Positions 59,772 to 64,000 of a stretch of DNA of 64,000 nucleotides are shown one piece after another. The stretch covers positions 372,001 to 436,000 of the forward strand of contig NZ_FRAP01000001.1 in assembly GCF_900142365.1 (NCBI RefSeq). Direction: 5' to 3'. Source of the DNA: Pseudonocardia thermophila (lineage in GTDB: Bacteria > Actinomycetota > Actinomycetes > Mycobacteriales > Pseudonocardiaceae). The notes beneath the pieces are model-generated. The model was given only the letters and a program-made list of their open reading frames with translations. It was not told the DNA's origin and did not search any database. The stretch's first letter is position 1, and every line of letters begins with the position of its first letter. Made by a program: the position numbers and the translations under genes.

Positions 59772-60584
59772 TCACGTCCAGGGTTGCGGGGGTACCGGGG
59801 TGGCGGCGCGGTCCACCGTCTCGTAGATGCGGCGGGCCACCGGGCGGCGCATCTCCTCGGCGAGCTGCCCGATCAGCCCGGCGGTGCGGGCGAGCAGGGC
59901 GAAGCCGCGCAGCAGCGGGATCGGCAGGCCGAGATCGGCCAGGGCGGCGCCGCACACGCCGGCGCCGTTGAGCGGCAGTGTGCGGCCCAGCACCTGCGGA
60001 TGGACCCGGCCGATCGCGGCGAACAGCGTCAGGTGCGGCCCGACCAGACCCTCCTCCTCCGCGATGGCGAACAGCCGCCGGGTGCGCGGATCACCCTCCT
60101 TGTGCACGGGATGGCCGAGGCCCGGCACGAACGCTCCCGCGGCCCGTCGTTCCTCGACGACCTCCAGCGCGAGCGCGTCCCAGCCGTCGTCGTCGCTGGG
60201 CAGCGGGTCCCGGTCGCGCAGCACCTCGTGCAGGAACCTGCCGCAGTCCTCGGTGACGCCGAGGAACCGGGAGCCGCCGCCGAGCAACCCGGCGGCGAGC
60301 GCGCCCTGGATGGAGTCCGGGGCGGACAGGTACGTCAGCCGGGCCGCGAGTGCGGTGGGGGTGAACCCGTGGTCGGCGAGTGCGGCCAGCACGGCCTCGA
60401 ACACCCGGACCTGGCCGGGGGTGGGCCGCTGCTGGGTGGCGAGCCAGAACGCCAGCTCACCGAACCCGACGTTGCCCATGACGTCGGTGGCGAGGTCCTG
60501 GCCCAGCAGGGTGATCGTCTTCAGGTCGGACGCGCCCAGCGCGGTCGGGTACGGCGCCGCCGGATCGAGTGCGGGGTCAGTCAT
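59772..60584 (-). CDS. Citryl-CoA lyase-like protein (short citrate synthase fold)
   Basis: Citrate-synthase-fold protein (270 aa), much shorter than citrate synthase and like the citryl-CoA lyase group. The core has 'FVPGLGHPVHKEGDPRTRRL', the conserved substrate His loop, and 'PLNGAGVCGAALADLGLP' near the end. It probably cleaves or forms a citryl- or related hydroxyacyl-CoA. It overlaps the CoA-transferase gene by 8 bp, and together they suggest activation then cleavage of a branched dicarboxylate. Confidence 0.85.
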   Translation of the reverse strand: MTDPALDPAAPYPTALGASDLKTITLLGQDLATDVMGNVGFGELAFWLATQQRPTPGQVRVFEAVLAALADHGFTPTALAARLTYLSAPDSIQGALAAGLLGGGSRFLGVTEDCGRFLHEVLRDRDPLPSDDDGWDALALEVVEERRAAGAFVPGLGHPVHKEGDPRTRRLFAIAEEEGLVGPHLTLFAAIGRVHPQVLGRTLPLNGAGVCGAALADLGLPIPLLRGFALLARTAGLIGQLAEEMRRPVARRIYETVDRAATPVPPQPWT

Positions 60585-61728
60585 GGGACGCCTCCAGCCA
60601 GGCCCGCAGTTCTTCCCCGTGTTCGTCCAGCTCAGGCGGTGGGAGGTGGTAGCGGGGCGGGGTAGCCGAGAACGTGATCGGGTTGCGCACCATGGGCACG
60701 GCCCGCTCACCCTCCCCGACCTGCACGACGGGTTCGAGCCCGAACTTCTCCGCGGCCGCGAAGCCGCCGTCGATGGTGTTGATCGGGCCGGCCGGCACCC
60801 CGGCGGCCACGAGCAGCTCGAACCACTCCTCCGCCCCGCGCGCGGAGAGCGCCTTCACCAGCAGCGGTCGCAGCTCGTCGCGGTGGGCGGTGCGGTCGGC
60901 GTTGTGCCGGAACCGGGGATCGTCGGCCAGCTCGGGCACCCCCAGCACCTCGCACAGCCTGCGGAACTGCCCGTCGTTGGCGGCGGCGACGATGAGGTCG
61001 CGGTCGGCGGTGGGCAGCGGCTCGTACGGGTAGACGCTGGGGTGCGCGTTGCCCATCCGGTAGGGCACCACGCCGCCGGCGACGTAGGCCGAGCTGTGGT
61101 TGACCAGCCCGGACAGCGCCGACGACAACAGCTCGATCTCGATGTGCTGGCCCTCACCGGTGGCATCGCGGTGGCGCAGGGCGGCCAGGATGCCGATCGC
61201 GGCGTCCTTGCCGGCCATGACGTCGAACACCGAGATCCCGGCCCGGTACGGCGGGCCGTCCGGCTCGCCGGTGAGGCTCATCAGCCCGGACATGGCCTGC
61301 ACCATCAGGTCGTAGCCGGGGACGTGGGCGCCACCGGTCGAGCCGAACCCGCTGATCGAGGCGTAGACGACCCCCGGGTTCGCGGCGCGCACCGACTCGT
61401 AGTCGAGCCCGAACCGGGCCATGCCGCCCGGCTTGAGGTTCTGGATCACGACGTCCGCGCGGCGGGCCAGCTCGCGGGCGAGCGCGCGATCGCCCTCGTC
61501 GCGCAGGTCCAGCGCGATCGACCGCTTCCCGCGGTTGATCGACAGGTAGTACGTCGAGGTCGTGCCGCGGGCGGGCGGGATCCAGGTGCGCGTCTCGTCG
61601 CCCTGCGGGGACTCGACCTTCACCACGTCGGCGCCCATGTCCGCGAGCAACATCGTCGCGTAGGGGCCGGCCAGTACGCGGGAGAAGTCGGCGACGAGGA
61701 CACCGGACAGCGGTCCCCCGGAAGTCAT
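60577..61728 (-). CDS. CaiB/BaiF family CoA-transferase
   Basis: Family III CoA-transferase (383 aa). It starts 'LSGVLVADFSRVLAGPYATM', contains 'LADMGADVVKVESPQGDETR', and the catalytic Asp region is 'AISGLMSLTGEPDGPPYR' or nearby. It moves CoA from an acyl-CoA to a carboxylic acid such as a dicarboxylate. It is the first gene of the five-gene operon. An inverted repeat lies 22 bp before the ATG, in the 49-bp gap after the IclR gene. Confidence 0.92.
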   Translation of the reverse strand: MTSGGPLSGVLVADFSRVLAGPYATMLLADMGADVVKVESPQGDETRTWIPPARGTTSTYYLSINRGKRSIALDLRDEGDRALARELARRADVVIQNLKPGGMARFGLDYESVRAANPGVVYASISGFGSTGGAHVPGYDLMVQAMSGLMSLTGEPDGPPYRAGISVFDVMAGKDAAIGILAALRHRDATGEGQHIEIELLSSALSGLVNHSSAYVAGGVVPYRMGNAHPSVYPYEPLPTADRDLIVAAANDGQFRRLCEVLGVPELADDPRFRHNADRTAHRDELRPLLVKALSARGAEEWFELLVAAGVPAGPINTIDGGFAAAEKFGLEPVVQVGEGERAVPMVRNPITFSATPPRYHLPPPELDEHGEELRAWLEASHD

Positions 61729-61749
61729 TGCACTCCTTGCGTTCGCTGC

Positions 61750-61765
61750 ACGGACAGTTGTCCGT
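61750..61765. promoter_or_regulatory. Candidate IclR operator before the CoA-transferase operon
   Basis: ACGGAC-AGTT-GTCCGT is a perfect palindrome with 6-bp arms, 22 bp upstream of the CoA-transferase start. The core CGGACAGTTGTCCG differs at one base from the site at 62677-62690. Confidence 0.7.
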
Positions 61766-61777
61766 TGTTGGGTGATG

Positions 61778-62581
61778 CTACGACGCGACGGTCACGTGCG
61801 GAACCGTCTCCAGCCGCGCGAAGTCCGCGCTGATCTCGCCCGCGGTCTGCAGGAGCAGCGGCAGGTACTCGTCGAGCAGTTTCTCGACGGGGGTCTCGGC
61901 GGCGTGCGTGTTGACGTTGATGCCGGCGATGACCCGGCCGCTGCCGTCGCGCAGCGGGGCGGCCACCGAGCGGATCCCCGGGGCCAGCTCCTGGTCGGTG
62001 AGCGCCCAGCCGCGAGCACGGACGTCGCGCAGCTCGGCATCGCGCTCCTGCTTGGTCAGCACCCGTGCCGGCACCAGGCCCGACCGGGACGGCTCGGCGA
62101 GGATCCGGTCGACCTCCTCCGGCTCCAGCGCGGCGAGCTGGACCTTGCCCAGCGAGGTGGCGATCGCGGGGAACCGGGTGCCGATCTGCACGGCCAGCGC
62201 CACGATCTTCGGCACGGACACGCGGGCCACGTAGACCACGTCGGAGCCGTCGAGCTGGGCGATCGAGCACGACTCGTTCGTGCGCGCGACCAGTCGTTCC
62301 ATGTGCGGGCGGGCGACCTCCCACAGACCGAGCGACCGGGTGTAGGCCACACCCAGATCGAGCACCCGCGGGGTGAGCGCGAACCCGCCCTCACCGGTGC
62401 GGACGTAGCCGAGTTCGGCGAGCGTGAGCAGGATCCGCCGGGCCGTGGGGCGGGCGAGCCCGGTGGCCGCGGCCACCTCGGCCAGCGTCATCGTGGGCCG
62501 GCCGGGGCGGAAGGCGGTGATCACCTCGAGCCCGCGGGCGAGCGCCTCGATGAAATCCGGTCCGGTCCCTTCTCGCGGCAT
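61778..62581 (-). CDS. IclR-family transcriptional regulator
   Basis: Regulator (267 aa) with an N-terminal wHTH (about residues 30-75, 'TLAEVAAATGLARPTARRIL') and a C-terminal effector domain ('SCSIAQLDGSDVVYVARV', 'LAPGIRSVAAPLRDGSGRVI'). The layout is that of PcaR/PobR-type regulators of aromatic catabolism. It sits between the CoA-transferase operon and the divergent amidohydrolase, both with matching palindromes at their promoters. It likely controls both and itself. Confidence 0.92.
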   Translation of the reverse strand: MPREGTGPDFIEALARGLEVITAFRPGRPTMTLAEVAAATGLARPTARRILLTLAELGYVRTGEGGFALTPRVLDLGVAYTRSLGLWEVARPHMERLVARTNESCSIAQLDGSDVVYVARVSVPKIVALAVQIGTRFPAIATSLGKVQLAALEPEEVDRILAEPSRSGLVPARVLTKQERDAELRDVRARGWALTDQELAPGIRSVAAPLRDGSGRVIAGINVNTHAAETPVEKLLDEYLPLLLQTAGEISADFARLETVPHVTVAS

Positions 62582-62676
62582 CGACTTCCCTTCCCGCCGA
62601 CCGGCGGCCGACGCCGCCCCTTGACAGGGACCGTACCGCAGTCGAGAGTCTGCTACCCGACCCGTTGACCGTCAGG

Positions 62677-62690
62677 CGGACAGTGGTCCG
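62677..62690. promoter_or_regulatory. Candidate IclR operator before the amidohydrolase
   Basis: CGGAC-AGTG-GTCCG has perfect 5-bp arms. It is 23 bp upstream of the amidohydrolase start and 95 bp from the divergent IclR start. It matches the core at 61751-61764 in 13 of 14 positions. Confidence 0.7.
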
Positions 62691-62712
62691 ATCTTCTCCC
62701 GGAGGGTGACCC

Positions 62713-64000
62713 ATGCGCGAGTCCGGACGTCCGGTGGTGCTGCGCGGCGGCCTGGTGCTCACGATGGACGATGCGCACACGGTGCTCCCCGAGGGGGACG
62801 TGCTCGTCGTGGGTGACCGCATCGCGGAGGTGGGATCGCGACTCGAGGTGCCCGAAGGCACCGAGGAGATCGACGCGCGCGGCGGCATCGTCATGCCCGG
62901 CATGATCGACACGCACCGGCACATGTGGCAGACGGCGATGCGCGGCTACGGCGCCGACTGGACGCTGACGCAGTACTTCGTCTGGTACTACCTCGAGTCC
63001 GGTAAGCACTTCCGCCCGCAGGACATCCGCGCCGGCAACCTGCTCGCAGCGCTGGAGGCGATCGACGCCGGCGTCACGACCTGCGTGGACTGGTCGCACG
63101 GGCTGCAGACCCCGCTGCACGCCGAGGCGGCGGTCGACGCGCTGCGCTCGGTGCCCGGCCGGTTCGTCCTCGCCTACGGCAACATCCAGCAGGCGCCGTG
63201 GGAGTGGGCGACCTCGCCGGACTTCACGGCGTTCGCCAAGCGCATCATCGAGGCCCGCGACGACATGCTCGGCTTCCAGATGGCGTTCGACGTGACCGGG
63301 GACCCGGAGTTCCCGGAGCGGGCCGCCTACGAGGTGGCGCGCGAGCTGGGCGTCGCCGTCACCACGCACGCCGGTGTCTGGGGCGCGACCAACGACGACG
63401 GCATCCGGCTCGCCCACGAGGCCGGGTTCCTGAACGAGTCGAGCATCTTCGTGCACGCGGCGACGCTCTCCCCCGACTCCTACCACCGCATCGCCGCCAG
63501 CGGCGGCTCGGTGTCGGTGTCCACGGAGAGCGAGCAGAGCGCGGGTCAGGGCTACCCGCCCACCTGGGCACTGCGCAACTACGGCATCCCGGTCTCGCTC
63601 TCGATGGACACCAGCGTGTGGTGGAGCGGTGACCTGTTCTCCGCCATGCGCAGCACGCTGGGCGCCGACCGCTCCCGCGAGCACCTGGAGGCGCACGCCC
63701 GCGGCGAGACCATCACCGCGCACAAGCTGCGCGCCGAGCACGTCGTCGACTGGGCCACCCGCGGCGGCGCGAAAGCCCTCGGCCGCGACCACGAGCTGGG
63801 CAGCCTCGAACGCGGCAAGAAGGCCGACATCGTGCTGCTGCGCAACGACGACTCCCCCGTCTCCTTCCCGATCCTGCACCCCTACGGGCACGTCGCTCTC
63901 CAAGCGCAGCGCGGCGACGTGCACACCGTCCTGGTCAACGGGCGGATCGTGAAGCGCGCGGCAGGCTGGTCGGCGCCGACCTCGCCGACGCGCGGGCGCT
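62713..64000 (+). CDS. Amidohydrolase-superfamily deaminase/hydrolase (SsnA/AtzA-like), runs off the window
   Basis: Metal-dependent hydrolase, about 429 codons visible. The metal-binding 'GMIDTHRHMWQTAM' holds HxH (about residues 68-70). 'AVTTHAGVWG' gives a further His, 'FVHAATLSPDS' another, and 'VSLSMDTSVWW' the catalytic Asp. Relatives deaminate or dechlorinate heterocycles (8-oxoguanine, s-triazines) or hydrolyse cyclic amides. ATG 62713 follows GGAGGGTG. Near 63960 the family-like continuation ('RLVGADLADARA') lies in another frame, suggesting a frameshift or sequence error. It diverges from iclR with a candidate operator at its promoter. Confidence 0.87.
   Translation, partial: MRESGRPVVLRGGLVLTMDDAHTVLPEGDVLVVGDRIAEVGSRLEVPEGTEEIDARGGIVMPGMIDTHRHMWQTAMRGYGADWTLTQYFVWYYLESGKHFRPQDIRAGNLLAALEAIDAGVTTCVDWSHGLQTPLHAEAAVDALRSVPGRFVLAYGNIQQAPWEWATSPDFTAFAKRIIEARDDMLGFQMAFDVTGDPEFPERAAYEVARELGVAVTTHAGVWGATNDDGIRLAHEAGFLNESSIFVHAATLSPDSYHRIAASGGSVSVSTESEQSAGQGYPPTWALRNYGIPVSLSMDTSVWWSGDLFSAMRSTLGADRSREHLEAHARGETITAHKLRAEHVVDWATRGGAKALGRDHELGSLERGKKADIVLLRNDDSPVSFPILHPYGHVALQAQRGDVHTVLVNGRIVKRAAGWSAPTSPTRGR

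Overview
This is a very GC-rich, densely coded actinobacterial chromosome segment. GTG starts, stop/start overlaps (ATGA, GTGA) and several apparently leaderless regulator genes are common. The gene set suggests a Pseudonocardia-like member of the Pseudonocardiaceae. It includes adenosylcobalamin-dependent methylmalonyl-CoA mutase, a fused CydDC, an OmpATb-type arf operon, a Cvn-type kinase relative and a mycofactocin-type SDR. The genus is an inference. No rRNA, tRNA, CRISPR array or intact insertion sequence was seen.

Region 1 (1-16400). A truncated MFS permease is followed by the propionate operon mutA-mutB-meaB. Next come a Rieske lipoprotein diverging from an ECF sigma/anti-sigma pair, and a cydA-cydB-cydDC operon behind a striking palindromic operator. 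A DUF4032 kinase-like gene overlaps the end of cydDC tail to tail. Its upstream gap holds an array of about 21-bp repeats and a decayed HNH endonuclease fragment. A FabG-like SDR closes the region.

Region 2 (16700-31540). An arfABC-like operon (OmpA/BON protein, 41-residue membrane protein, Sunset-type protein) and an AbrB permease precede a signalling block. That block has a soluble hybrid histidine kinase with a long HAMP array partly built from near-perfect DNA duplications, a coupled response regulator, and a divergent SpoIIE-type phosphatase. An SGNH hydrolase, a membrane protein and a DinB2-like polymerase follow.

Region 3 (31540-34000) looks decayed. It has a peptide gene resembling a degenerate mycofactocin precursor, about 550 bp of non-coding DNA, an intact mycofactocin-type SDR and a second HNH remnant.

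Region 4 (33950-52000) holds a diacylglycerol-kinase-like protein, alanine dehydrogenase with a divergent Lrp regulator, a cysteine-desulfurase-like protein coupled to a degenerate Cvn-type kinase, MarR, a P450, a fused 2-oxoacid dehydrogenase E1 diverging from an ALDH7-type dehydrogenase, and a TetR-controlled heterodimeric ABC exporter. A large low-complexity protein ends the block.

Region 5 (52100-56840) groups a VOC protein, a radical SAM protein with a SPASM-like cysteine tail, a YHS protein, a redoxin, a TetR with a clear operator, a small LuxR-type HTH gene and a SIMPL lipoprotein.

Region 6 (56840-64000) is a catabolic operon: CoA-transferase, citryl-CoA lyase-like protein, quinone oxidoreductase, MetE-like methyltransferase and intradiol dioxygenase. 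An IclR regulator lies upstream and an amidohydrolase diverges. Two matching palindromes at equal distances from the CoA-transferase and amidohydrolase starts suggest one regulon.
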